A stretch of DNA of 24,393 nucleotides, taken from the NCBI GenBank assembly GCA_030706015.1, contig JAUZPI010000066.1:1-24393 (forward strand), in the 5' to 3' direction. This DNA is from Bacillota bacterium (lineage in GTDB: Bacteria; Bacillota; Clostridia; Clostridiales; Clostridiaceae). Both the position numbers and the translations under genes were made by a program. The notes beneath the pieces were generated by a model. The model was not told the origin of the DNA, searched no databases, and saw only the letters and a list, made by a program, of their open reading frames with translations. Below are positions 7,950 through 14,741 of this stretch, in pieces (position 1 is the stretch's first letter; the number at the start of each line of letters is the position of its first letter).

Positions 7950-7988
7950 AAATCAGGGCTTTACAGAAATGTAAACCCTGATTTTTTT
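7950..7988 (+). terminator. Terminator of tRNA-Arg, carried by the element
   Basis: AATCAGGG pairs with CCCTGATT, with an inner TTTACA/TGTAAA stem, then a T run. A diverged version of the same hairpin follows the right-hand repeat at 24128. Since this copy lies inside the left boundary, it belongs to the element and replaces the original terminator. Confidence 0.8.
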
Positions 7989-7991
7989 ATT

Positions 7992-8012
7992 TGACGGGGG
8001 AAAATGACGGGG
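7992..8012 (+). repeat. Left arm-type sites, TGACGGGG twice
   Basis: TGACGGGG at 7992-7999 and again at 8005-8012, 13 bases apart. The same motif pair occurs inside the right end (23931 and 23943). Such paired direct repeats inside both ends are typical binding sites for the N-terminal domain of Tn916-like tyrosine integrases. Confidence 0.7.
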
Positions 8013-8053
8013 ATTGAGATGTAAAATGAAAATAATATTAGCAGAAGAAAAAG

Positions 8054-8077
8054 AAAAAACTCCTAAAACTAAGGAGC
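8054..8077 (-). terminator. Terminator of the integrase gene
   Basis: Read on the minus strand, CTCCT, a seven-base loop and AGGAG are followed by six T. It sits directly after the integrase stop codon. Confidence 0.7.
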
Positions 8078-9286
8078 TTACTTCTTAATCATTTTATTTA
8101 GTTCAGCTACTGCCTGCTGTTGCATATCTGGAAGTATGTGAGAGTATGTTCCTAGGGTTAGTTTAATATCACTATGACCAAGCCTATCTGCAACAATCTT
8201 AGGGTGTATATTAGCTTTTAATAGTAAGGTAGCGTGTGTATGCCTTAAATCATGAAATCTTATCAGAGGGATATCTAAAAGTTCATATAGACTTAATTCT
8301 TTATGTTCATCATTTATAATAACCTTATGCTTATATTCCTTCATTACCCTTTTATAGTTTCTGCTAATATAAGAAGGTTGATAAGGATCACCATTATTTT
8401 GACATACGACAAAGCCTTCTTTATTATAATTATCACCTAGATATGCTTTATTTGCTTCTTGCTTATTCTTTAGCTCTTTAAGTGCATTTATAGTATAATC
8501 CAATAAAAGTATTTTTCTTTTACTACTTGCAGTTTTAAGAGGTATAAGTTGAAGTTTATCATCTACCTCCTGTAGCTGCTCTTTTATTTGGAGATAACCA
8601 TTATCTAAATCAACGTTGCTCCATTTAAGACCACAAACCTCACCTAATCTCATACCTGTAGTTGCAGCCAACATTACTGGAATATAAATAGTCATACATT
8701 TAATGGCTTCAAGAAGTTTATTTAATTGCTCTTCATTATAGACTTTCATTTCAGACTTTGTTCTCTTAGGTTTTTTTACTACTGCTAAAGGATTCTTTGG
8801 TACATATCCTCTATTAACAGCCCAATTATAGGCTGTGTTTAAAACCGTATAATAATGGCTTGCAGTGGAGCTGCTTAAACCACTTTCAATAATCTTATTT
8901 AATGCAAGTTCTATACTCTCAGACTTAAGTTTAAATGCCTTTATTTTATCAAAGTCTTTATTTATCATGCCTATACAGTTTTCATAATATAAGTATGTTT
9001 TATTAGTGATATTTGTTTTCTTTGTAGCTAACCATAGCTCTAATAGTTCTTTGACCGTTATTTTGGTTTTGTCTTTATTTATAACATCCGAGATATCATA
9101 TCCTTGTTGAGCCTTTTTCTTAAGTTCTAGCTCTCTTCTTTCGCCTTCTTCACGAGCAGAGGTTTTTGTTAAAAATCCTCTCTTAGCTTCTCTAATTCTT
9201 TTTTGTTGAGTTATAATCTCAACTTCATATCCAAAGGTTTTCTTTTTAAGCCTTTTAGAATAGTATTCTCTTAAGGTTACAGACAT
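8078..9286 (-). CDS. int: Site-specific tyrosine recombinase (integrase)
   Basis: A protein of 402 residues, the usual length for Tn916/phage-type integrases. Residues 1-65 form the basic arm-binding domain, about 74-165 the SAM-like core-binding domain, and about 180-395 the catalytic domain. Catalytic residues are visible: Arg213 (TTGMRLGEVCGL), Lys251 (PLKTASSKR), His345 and Arg348 (HDLRHTHAT), His371 (LGHSDIKLTLG) and the nucleophile Tyr381 (TYSHI). AGGTG lies six bases before the ATG. It is transcribed toward the left end, with its own terminator and the attL/arm sites immediately beyond, the standard layout for an integrase acting on the neighbouring tRNA. It should both insert and, with a directionality factor, excise the element. 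Confidence 0.96.
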   Translation of the reverse strand: MSVTLREYYSKRLKKKTFGYEVEIITQQKRIREAKRGFLTKTSAREEGERRELELKKKAQQGYDISDVINKDKTKITVKELLELWLATKKTNITNKTYLYYENCIGMINKDFDKIKAFKLKSESIELALNKIIESGLSSSTASHYYTVLNTAYNWAVNRGYVPKNPLAVVKKPKRTKSEMKVYNEEQLNKLLEAIKCMTIYIPVMLAATTGMRLGEVCGLKWSNVDLDNGYLQIKEQLQEVDDKLQLIPLKTASSKRKILLLDYTINALKELKNKQEANKAYLGDNYNKEGFVVCQNNGDPYQPSYISRNYKRVMKEYKHKVIINDEHKELSLYELLDIPLIRFHDLRHTHATLLLKANIHPKIVADRLGHSDIKLTLGTYSHILPDMQQQAVAELNKMIKK

Positions 9287-9370
9287 ATATACACCTACTT
9301 ATTCTAATAAATTTTAACTGTCTTAGTATATTGCTAACCTTCTTCGTATGCAATATCTGACGATTAAAGA

Positions 9371-10096
9371 TTAATGTTCTTTTAAATAATTACTTAAAAG
9401 ATTAGTTTTTTCTTCTTCTAACATTTGAACCTCTCTTTCTAGCATTTCTATTTCTTGTTCAAGTGCTTGATTGTACTCTGAAACTTCCGCTAGATCTTGA
9501 GTTAGTTCTGGATTGTTTTTCTTCATTTCCTTGATTTGTTTTTTTAGCGCTTTAATTTTACTGAAAGGATTTGAAGTCTCATGATTGCTTGTATCTAACT
9601 TAGTACTACCTTTCTGTATTGATTGTGAATTATCATCACTTGATGAAAGACAACTCTGAAATTTATCCATGAGTTCTTTTTTATACCTGTCCTTAAAAGA
9701 CTTAATTGTTGAAACTATATTACTAGAAATTATTTGAGAGACTATAAGCAAGTCTTCTTGAGATAAAAAAGATATATTTAAATCATCAAAACACTTAAAG
9801 TTTTTTAGCATTAAAAAGATAGCTAATGGATTGTCTGAGGTCTCCAACATAACCTTAACTTCACTATCTCTTTCATCCATATCTGTTTCAGAATTATAAT
9901 TACTAGATAAAAATTCTATTGGTGAAACATTAAGAACTCCAGATATCTTTGTAAGCATTTCAATATTGGGGGTTCTATCGCCACGCTCATATTTAACAAT
10001 TGCAGATAATGAAACTCCAGAGAGTGTAGAAAGCTCTTTTTGAGTTAATGATCGCTGTAACCTAAGTTCCTTTATTCTGTTACCTATAGCACTCAT
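9371..10096 (-). CDS. XRE-family repressor with coiled-coil C-terminus
   Basis: About 241 residues. An HTH_3 domain fills the first 60 (LTQKELSTLSGVSLSAIVKY followed by ERGDRTPNIEMLTKIS). The middle is unremarkable, and the last about 60 residues are a strongly charged heptad-rich coiled coil (EIEMLEREVQMLEEEKTNLL) likely to mediate oligomerisation. There is no RecA-type self-cleavage or peptidase motif that I can see, so release must work another way. A GTG at 10108 opens the frame but overlaps the AGGTGA ribosome site; the ATG at 10096, eight bases downstream of it, is the likely start. It faces a second XRE gene across an operator-rich gap and probably holds the element in the integrated state. 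Confidence 0.82.
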   Translation of the reverse strand: MSAIGNRIKELRLQRSLTQKELSTLSGVSLSAIVKYERGDRTPNIEMLTKISGVLNVSPIEFLSSNYNSETDMDERDSEVKVMLETSDNPLAIFLMLKNFKCFDDLNISFLSQEDLLIVSQIISSNIVSTIKSFKDRYKKELMDKFQSCLSSSDDNSQSIQKGSTKLDTSNHETSNPFSKIKALKKQIKEMKKNNPELTQDLAEVSEYNQALEQEIEMLEREVQMLEEEKTNLLSNYLKEH

Positions 10097-10145
10097 AAAA
10101 TTAATCACCTCAAGTAAATATTATAAACTAAAAATAAAAAATTGT

Positions 10146-10220
10146 ACAATTGTGAAACAAATGTGTTGACAACATACACAAATGTGTAATAAAATCTAAA
10201 TATAAGTTGCACGAATGTAC
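10146..10220. promoter_or_regulatory. Divergent control region: promoter with repeated operators
   Basis: ACAAATGTGT occurs at 10157-10166 and 10178-10187 (21 bases apart, two helical turns), with relatives ACAATTGTGA at 10146-10155 and ACGAATGTAC at 10211-10220. A rightward promoter, TTGACA at 10166-10171 and TAAAAT at 10190-10195 (18-bp spacer), is threaded through them, and the second copy, part of the dyad ACACAAATGTGT, lies in the spacer. Repressor bound here would block the rightward xis-rep operon. Confidence 0.75.
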
Positions 10221-10235
10221 AAGTGAGGTGAGTTT

Positions 10236-10430
10236 ATGGGTTTGAAGTTAAAAATAAGGAGAATAGAAAGGGGGTTTAAACAAGGGGAATTAGCTTTAGA
10301 ATTAGGAATCTCAAGGTACTACCTATCAGCATTAGAAAGGGGGAAGGCTAAGAATCCAAGTGTCGAGCTAATGAAAAAAATATCAAAGGTTTTGCAGGTA
10401 CCAGTTCAGGAGCTTTTTTTTGAAGACTAG
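10236..10430 (+). CDS. Small XRE-family regulator (Cro-like)
   Basis: A 64-residue protein that is almost wholly an HTH_3 domain: FKQGELALELGISRYYLSAL contains the two helices, followed by ERGKAKNPSVELMKKISKVL. GAGGTG lies six bases before the ATG. As the first gene of the rightward operon, opposite the larger repressor and sharing its operators, it sits where Cro sits in phages and may antagonise the repressor. The role is inferred from position. Confidence 0.85.
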   Translation: MGLKLKIRRIERGFKQGELALELGISRYYLSALERGKAKNPSVELMKKISKVLQVPVQELFFED

Positions 10431-10460
10431 AAGAAGATTGTGAAAAAGGAGGGTAAGAGG

Positions 10461-10658
10461 ATGGTATCAACTATTTACAACATAGATGAATTAGAAGAGA
10501 TATTGGGACCTAAAGGAGTAACTAGAACAAGCTTATACAGGGCTATCGCTTTGGGAAGGCTTAAAGCAATAAAGGTAGGTAAGAGATATTTAATTTCAGA
10601 AAAGGCTCTTAATTGTTTTTTAGAGGGTCACTTAGATTTGGAATTAGGGGTTGAGTAA
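10461..10658 (+). CDS. Excisionase-like HTH protein
   Basis: A 65-residue winged-helix protein of the MerR/Xis superfamily (helix-turn-helix 17 type): YNIDELEEILGPKGVTRTSL is the first helix set, and ALGRLKAIKVGKRYLISEKA the wing ending in the typical 'GRLKAIKVGKRY' pattern. The open frame begins at a GTG at 10440, but AGGAGGG at 10447-10453 precedes the ATG at 10461 by seven bases, so that start is chosen. Small proteins of this kind beside an integrase and an early promoter often are recombination directionality factors; another role as a transcription factor is possible. Confidence 0.72.
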   Translation: MVSTIYNIDELEEILGPKGVTRTSLYRAIALGRLKAIKVGKRYLISEKALNCFLEGHLDLELGVE

Positions 10659-10674
10659 AGAGAGGAAGAAGCTT

Positions 10675-11475
10675 ATGGCGGAAGTAAAGTGGATAAAAAT
10701 AACCACCAATATGTTTGAGGATGAAAAAATTAAGCTTATTGATGCTATGCCTGAAAGAGATACAATTCACTACATATGGATACGGCTGCTTGTCCAAGCA
10801 GGAAAAACAAACGCAAGTGGATTTATATTTTTAACTGAAAACATCCCATATAGTGAGGAGATGCTGTCAACCATATTCAATAGACCAATCAATTCTATTA
10901 GATTAGCTTTAAATACATTGGCTGGTTTTGGAATGATTAAGATAGAATCCAGTTTCTTGGAGGTGACAAATTGGAATAAGCATCAAAATGTTGAGGGGCT
11001 AGATAAGATAAAACAGCAGAATAGACAGAGACAATCAAAATTTAGAAATAAAAAGAAAATAGCTGAGCTAAATGAAGGTAACGTTACTAGTAACGTTACT
11101 GTAACGCAGAGTAACGCAATAGAACAAGAACAAGATATAGAACAAGATATAGAACAAGAATTAGATACAACAACTGTTGTTGTCCCTGATGAAATAAAAG
11201 TACTAAAAAAATTATTAAAAGATCTAAATTTAACGGATGAACAAGTAAGTGATATATATATTAATGCAAATGGTGACTTGCAACATATAGTTGATGTTTA
11301 TAACTTTTCAAAAACACAGAATGTTAAAAATATCGTTGCATGGTTGAAGAAAATGGTCAAGCCAGGGGAATTTCAAAAGCCAAAGGGGGTTCAACACAAG
11401 GATAATTTCAATAACTACCCACAAAGAGAATATAATTTCGCTGAACTTGAAAAGCAATTACTAGGATGGGAGTAG
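10675..11475 (+). CDS. Phage-type replisome organizer (replication initiator)
   Basis: About 266 residues. The N-terminal 120 residues match the phage replisome-organizer domain: VKWIKITTNMFEDEKIKLID, then IHYIWIRLLVQAGKTNASG, a winged-helix DNA-binding fold. The middle is charged and low in complexity (EQEQDIEQDIEQEL), and the C-terminal part (about 180-266) resembles a DnaD-like helical domain with VKNIVAWLKKMVKPG. Such proteins bind an origin usually placed inside their own gene and load host helicase. A TTG at 10651 overlaps the previous gene, but AGAGGAAG at 10660-10667 fits the ATG at 10675. No helicase loader gene is recognisable next to it. Confidence 0.82.
   Translation: MAEVKWIKITTNMFEDEKIKLIDAMPERDTIHYIWIRLLVQAGKTNASGFIFLTENIPYSEEMLSTIFNRPINSIRLALNTLAGFGMIKIESSFLEVTNWNKHQNVEGLDKIKQQNRQRQSKFRNKKKIAELNEGNVTSNVTVTQSNAIEQEQDIEQDIEQELDTTTVVVPDEIKVLKKLLKDLNLTDEQVSDIYINANGDLQHIVDVYNFSKTQNVKNIVAWLKKMVKPGEFQKPKGVQHKDNFNNYPQREYNFAELEKQLLGWE
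11078..11160 (+). repeat. Iteron-like cluster inside the replication gene, candidate origin
   Basis: GTAACGTTAC at 11078-11087 and 11090-11099 is itself a perfect palindrome, and GTAACGCAG and GTAACGCAA follow at 11101 and 11111, giving four GTAACG units 10-12 bases apart. Next to them GAACAAGATATA repeats two and a half times (11131-11160), an AT-rich tract that could melt. The layout resembles phage origins embedded in initiator genes. Confidence 0.55.
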
Positions 11476-11618
11476 CAGGATATACTGATTTAATCACCAA
11501 TAATCAGATTGTTAAATCTGATTTGAGATACAACTATAACTTCAAAAGATTGGAGACTGATGATGAAAAAGAAAAAGTTAAAAAAATATTATGCAATAAA
11601 GGAAGGCAGAAAAAGTAA
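11466..11618 (+). CDS. Possible 50-residue protein overlapping two genes
   Basis: An ATG at 11466 lies inside the last codons of the replisome organizer and opens a 50-codon frame that runs into the start of the next gene. The product is polar, with a charged C-terminus (LETDDEKEKVKKIL), and composition looks coding. The ribosome site is weak, and I recognise no family. It may be translated by coupling to the upstream stop, be the remnant of a second replication gene, or be a chance frame. Confidence 0.3.
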   Translation: MGVAGYTDLITNNQIVKSDLRYNYNFKRLETDDEKEKVKKILCNKGRQKK

Positions 11619-11928
11619 CTTAATTGTTGAATCATGGAAGGAGTGCGAAGAGCTTACCCAGGGGTGCAAAAGTGTATTTAAGAGTTTTACTACAAGAGAA
11701 GAAGCTGAGAGTTACTTACGGGGAGAACAAACAGTGCCAAAAGCAGATCAGACTAATATAGAGCGTTCTCAAAATAAGGTAAGGCCTAAAAATAATAAGT
11801 CAGGTAAGTGTATATCTGTAATATTAGATAATTCCACATACATTAAGTTTGCTAAAAAGTGCAGTGATTTTCAGGTTGAGGAAGATAGAATGATTTCCAT
11901 GTTAATAAATGAATGGATAAGTGACTAA
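11560..11928 (+). CDS. RNase HI N-terminal (viroplasmin-like) domain fused to a ribbon-helix-helix-like tail
   Basis: A 122-residue protein. Residues about 9-56 (KYYAIKEGRKSNLIVESWKE, KSFTTREEAESYLRG) are the Cauli_VI/RNase H1 N-terminal fold, which in RNase HI binds RNA-DNA hybrids and dsRNA. No RNase H catalytic domain follows. Instead a basic linker leads to about 40 residues (SVILDNSTYIKFAKKCSDFQ, DRMISMLINEWI) with a strand-helix-helix pattern like ribbon-helix-helix DNA-binding proteins. GGAG lies seven bases before the ATG at 11560; a second ATG at 11563 is equally usable. The combination could recognise hybrid or R-loop structures near the replication origin, which is inference. Confidence 0.65.
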   Translation: MMKKKKLKKYYAIKEGRKSNLIVESWKECEELTQGCKSVFKSFTTREEAESYLRGEQTVPKADQTNIERSQNKVRPKNNKSGKCISVILDNSTYIKFAKKCSDFQVEEDRMISMLINEWISD

Positions 11929-11967
11929 CTAAAAGTTAATAGTTTAGAAAGTGATGAGGTGAAAATT

Positions 11968-12411
11968 ATGGTTAGAAGTGAGTTATATACAAAATACTTA
12001 GGACAAATTAGTTTGCTTGCAGAGAAACTAGATAATCTTTTGGATAGGCTTCCTTGTTTTGAGAATGAAACTATGGAGGAAAGTGAAATTAGGCACTCAA
12101 TTTATGAAGTAGCAGAAAAATTGAATGATGCTAAGAGAGCAATAAATTATTTCTCTAAACCAACTAAGGAAGGATACCTAATCCAAGATTCTAATGGCAA
12201 ATTTAAAATAGCGTATTACTCTGGAGGAACTTCATATCCTTTAGGTTGCGGAAGCTCTATTGAGGTATATTTGCAAGGTAGCCGAGATTTAAAAATAGAT
12301 GAAGGGTGGTATTGTTCAAGAGTTGAGTATAGTAATGGATATTACTTTTATGGTTTTGGAAATCCAAGGTTGTTTAATGGAATGAAAGTAAGAACTAGGG
12401 TAGGTGATTAA
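11968..12411 (+). CDS. DUF5348-type protein
   Basis: A protein of 147 residues. The N-terminal 65 are helical and charged; the C-terminal part (GYLIQDSNGKFKIAYYSGG, SSIEVYLQGSRDLKIDEGWY, FNGMKVRTRVGD) is a beta-rich module that fits the DUF5348 pattern seen in Firmicute conjugative and mobilizable elements. The function is unknown. A GTG at 11959 is available, but the GAGGTG around it works better as the ribosome site for the ATG at 11968. It lies in the accessory block between replication and mobilization genes. Confidence 0.55.
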   Translation: MVRSELYTKYLGQISLLAEKLDNLLDRLPCFENETMEESEIRHSIYEVAEKLNDAKRAINYFSKPTKEGYLIQDSNGKFKIAYYSGGTSYPLGCGSSIEVYLQGSRDLKIDEGWYCSRVEYSNGYYFYGFGNPRLFNGMKVRTRVGD

Positions 12412-12413
12412 GC

Positions 12414-12578
12414 TTGAAAAGAAAAGCAAAAACATTAACTGACGAAATTAAAGCAAAAGTAAATCCGACTTTTAAATCAACTTTTAAAAATTGTGCTGAG
12501 CAGCAAGGAACAACAGAAAGTCAATTATTGAGAAATATTGTATCTGATTATTTAAGGGAAAAGGAGTGTTTAAAGTGA
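12414..12578 (+). CDS. Small ribbon-helix-helix-like protein
   Basis: A 54-residue protein from TTG at 12414, with AGGTGA seven bases upstream. It begins two bases after the previous stop codon. The sequence (VNPTFKSTFKNCAEQQGTTE, then SQLLRNIVSDYLREKE) has the strand-helix-helix spacing and the hydrophobic pattern of ribbon-helix-helix DNA-binding proteins, related in outline to the tail of the 11560 gene. Its last codons overlap the GTG of the next gene in a GTGA junction, implying translational coupling. It may regulate the mobilization genes or bind oriT; neither can be shown here. Confidence 0.6.
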   Translation: MKRKAKTLTDEIKAKVNPTFKSTFKNCAEQQGTTESQLLRNIVSDYLREKECLK

Positions 12579-12874
12579 TAAGGTTAGCTAAAAAAATAAT
12601 CATTGCAGGAGCAATTATGCTTATTGGTTTATATCTAATGTTGCAAGTGATTCAGGAACAATTAGGACAACTTTTGTTATTGGTTAATAATAAGGTACAT
12701 AGTATTCCAGGAATTAATATTAGCTATAATATCCAAGTGCCTGAACTTTTTACGGACTATTTAGATAAGGTTAAGTATAGTAGCGATTTACAAGTTTTTG
12801 TTTTTGTATTATCAGTAATTTTAATAATAGAAGTTTTGCTTAAAATATCGGCTATGAGAAATTCTTATAATTAA
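12575..12874 (+). CDS. Small two-segment membrane protein
   Basis: A protein of 99 residues with hydrophobic segments at about 6-24 (IIIAGAIMLIGLYLMLQVI) and 72-90 (VFVFVLSVILIIEVLLKI), separated by a 45-residue loop. GTG at 12575 overlaps the preceding stop and lies eight bases after AAAGGAG; a GTG at 12566 would overlap that site. I recognise no family. The position before oriT and mobC suggests a helper of mobilization or of maintenance. Confidence 0.6.
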   Translation: MIRLAKKIIIAGAIMLIGLYLMLQVIQEQLGQLLLLVNNKVHSIPGINISYNIQVPELFTDYLDKVKYSSDLQVFVFVLSVILIIEVLLKISAMRNSYN

Positions 12875-12902
12875 AAACTTATTTTATGATTAAGATTATT
12901 CC

Positions 12903-13126
12903 CTATCCATCTTCCTATAAAAACGGATTTTGCTTTAACAAAATCCTAGCTTACTGGAGCGAAATATAAAAAGTAAAAGGATTATACTAAAAAGTATGAT
13001 TCGGAAGATAGATAGGCAAGCTTCGTAAATGAGTACTCATTTACTGCTTGTCAGGGGCAATTCCCCTGAACCCCTTTAGTACTAAATTGAATATTATTCA
13101 ATTTAGTTACAGAAGCTAACGCTTCT
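12903..13126 (+). other. Candidate origin of transfer (oriT), dense inverted repeats
   Basis: The 278-base gap before mobC contains six inverted repeats in a row. CTATCCATCTTCC (12903) pairs at distance with GGAAGATAGATAG (13003), one mismatch. GGATTTTG/CAAAATCC make a hairpin at 12925-12946. A perfect 20-bp palindrome lies at 13025-13044 inside CAAGC/GCTTG arms (13017-13050). TCAGGGG/CCCCTGA with a five-base loop is at 13051-13069. CTAAATTGAAT/ATTCAATTTAG is at 13082-13106 and AGAAGC/GCTTCT at 13111-13126. Stem-loops directly upstream of mobC and relaxase are the normal setting for oriT; the nick site cannot be placed. Confidence 0.7.
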
Positions 13127-13158
13127 ATTATTGTGAAAATAAAGAAGAGAGGTTGGTT

Positions 13159-13479
13159 ATGACACGTTCTAAGAATCATCAAATTAAGTTTTATGTGTCA
13201 GATGAAGAGCTGATTAAATTAAAGGAAAATGTGAAAAAGTCTAAATTAAACCAAAGCGATTTTTTGAGGATTATTTCCATAAGGAAAGAGGTTGTAGTAA
13301 TTGAAGGATTAGATGAATTAATTACTCAGATAAAAAAAATAGGTGTCAATCTTAATCAGATTGCTAAGGTTTTAAACAGTGGGAGTATCTTTGATTTTAA
13401 TAAAGATTTACAAAAGGCTCAAAAGGAGCTGAATACATTATGGCAAGTATTAAATGTCTTAGCTCAAAAAGTCAGGTGA
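13159..13479 (+). CDS. mobC: MobC-like relaxosome accessory protein
   Basis: A 106-residue protein of the bacterial mobilisation MobC type. An N-terminal strand-helix-helix region (HQIKFYVSDEELIKLKENVK, KLNQSDFLRI) gives the DNA-binding part, and the family signature LITQIKKIGVNLNQIAKVLN is at about residues 57-76. The protein binds oriT and helps the relaxase to open the nick region. AGAGAGG lies six bases before the ATG at 13159; an upstream TTG at 13153 is a poorer start. The C-terminal codons overlap the relaxase gene by 40 bases, a common mobC-mobA arrangement. Confidence 0.85.
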   Translation: MTRSKNHQIKFYVSDEELIKLKENVKKSKLNQSDFLRIISIRKEVVVIEGLDELITQIKKIGVNLNQIAKVLNSGSIFDFNKDLQKAQKELNTLWQVLNVLAQKVR

Positions 13480-14726
13480 ATAAAATAGTGAAATATGTTA
13501 CCAATCCAAAGAAGACTAATGAGGAACTAATTTCAGGTGTTAACTGTAGTACTGAAAATGTAAGGAATGAAATGAATTACACAAAAACTTATTATGGCAA
13601 AAAGGATGGTATTCAATATTTTCATGTAATACAGAGCTTTAAGCCTGGTGAGGTAGATCCAAAGAAGGCTCATGAAATAGGAACAGAGTTAGCTAATAGG
13701 ATAGCCACATATCATGAATGTTTAGTGGTAACCCATATAGATAAGGAACATATACACAACCATATTGTAATTAACTCAGTGAACTATAAGGATGGGAAGA
13801 AGTATCAAGTTGAAAATGGAGCTTATAAAATCAAAAAAGAAAGTGACAAGATTTGTGAAAGAGAAAATTTAAGTGTTATAGAAAATAAGAAAAAAATTAA
13901 TAAGGATAAGAACTCAGTAAAAGTTAAGGGAATGTCCAGTAATGAGTACAGAGCTGCTATTAATAAGGATATTCACTGGTGGAAAGGTCAAGTAATAATA
14001 GATATAAAACAAAGCCAATTAAGAAGTAAAACTAAAGAGGACTTCATTAAAGATATGGAAAGCAAAGGTTATAAGGTAAATTGGAGTGATAGCAGAAGGT
14101 ATATAACTTATACAACACCTGATGGTAGGAAGGTAAGAGACAATAAGTTACATGATGAAAAGTTATTAAAGGAGGTTATGGAAAATGGATTTAAACAAGC
14201 TACTAGAGAGCAACATGACAGAGGAGCAGAAAGAAAAGTATCAGGAGTTACAAGAGCAACAGATTCAGGAATTATCGCAGGTGCAGCCAACAGAGCTATT
14301 GAAGGAAGTAAGCAGAAATTTAGTGGAGCAGAGAATGGTCTTTCAAAGCCTACTGGAGCAGATTTATACACAGAACTCTCAAAGCAAGGAGCAATACAAA
14401 GAGAGTATAACATTGGTGGAGAATATAATGGAACTTCAACAACAAGTACTAGAGAATCAAGAAAGCTTGGCGAACAGTTACAAGGATATGGTGACAGAGC
14501 AAATACAACAGATGGACAAGTTCACGAAGCACTTAGCCAGAGAGGTACAACAAGAGGTTTACAGGAATCTACCGAAACAAGAGGAACTAAAGCTAACACT
14601 AACGGACAAAGTAACAATAACGATGATAGGAGCATTTCCAACAGCAATAATAAGTTTGTTAGGAATAATAGCAGTGATACTTCTAAAAAGGTAGAACAGA
14701 AAAAGGATTTAGGACTTGAAAGATAA
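13440..14726 (+). CDS. mobA: Relaxase / mobilization nuclease (MOBP-like)
   Basis: A 428-residue relaxase that nicks oriT, stays attached to the 5' end and pilots the strand into the recipient. The N-terminal domain has Tyr19 in KIVKYVTNPKKT as the likely nucleophile, YFHVIQSFKPGE near residue 60, and the metal-binding histidine motif HIDKEHIHNHIVINS (His99, His104, His106, His108). About residues 170-245 contain a second conserved region (KDIHWWKGQVIIDIKQSQLR). From about 248 to the end the protein is low in complexity, rich in Gly, Ser, Asn, Thr and Arg, with no fold I can recognise. That disordered tail is where another gene overlaps in a different frame. AAGGAG lies 11 bases before the ATG. 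Confidence 0.92.
   Translation: MASIKCLSSKSQVNKIVKYVTNPKKTNEELISGVNCSTENVRNEMNYTKTYYGKKDGIQYFHVIQSFKPGEVDPKKAHEIGTELANRIATYHECLVVTHIDKEHIHNHIVINSVNYKDGKKYQVENGAYKIKKESDKICERENLSVIENKKKINKDKNSVKVKGMSSNEYRAAINKDIHWWKGQVIIDIKQSQLRSKTKEDFIKDMESKGYKVNWSDSRRYITYTTPDGRKVRDNKLHDEKLLKEVMENGFKQATREQHDRGAERKVSGVTRATDSGIIAGAANRAIEGSKQKFSGAENGLSKPTGADLYTELSKQGAIQREYNIGGEYNGTSTTSTRESRKLGEQLQGYGDRANTTDGQVHEALSQRGTTRGLQESTETRGTKANTNGQSNNNDDRSISNSNNKFVRNNSSDTSKKVEQKKDLGLER
14185..14694 (+). CDS. Nested, tail-anchored coiled-coil protein inside the relaxase gene (MobB-like by position)
   Basis: A 169-residue protein encoded wholly inside the relaxase gene in the +1 frame. AAAGGAGG at 14168-14175 lies nine bases before its ATG, a stronger site than that of the relaxase. 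Residues 1-140 are rich in Gln, Glu, Leu and Lys with heptad spacing (EEQKEKYQELQEQQIQELSQ), and residues about 147-167 are one hydrophobic segment (GAFPTAIISLLGIIAVILL) ending in KR, a C-terminal anchor. The frame ends 32 bases before the relaxase stop. ColE1 (mbeB, mbeD) and RSF1010 (mobB) also nest accessory genes inside their relaxase gene; RSF1010 MobB is membrane-associated. No sequence homology is claimed, but the same job, holding the relaxosome at the membrane, is likely. Confidence 0.82.
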   Translation: MDLNKLLESNMTEEQKEKYQELQEQQIQELSQVQPTELLKEVSRNLVEQRMVFQSLLEQIYTQNSQSKEQYKESITLVENIMELQQQVLENQESLANSYKDMVTEQIQQMDKFTKHLAREVQQEVYRNLPKQEELKLTLTDKVTITMIGAFPTAIISLLGIIAVILLKR

Positions 14727-14741
14727 TTTTCTAAGGTTATT

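Noticed and set aside
14108..14413. 101-codon minus-strand frame in the relaxase gene
   Set aside because: No ribosome site; it arises opposite the double-coded relaxase/nested-gene region.
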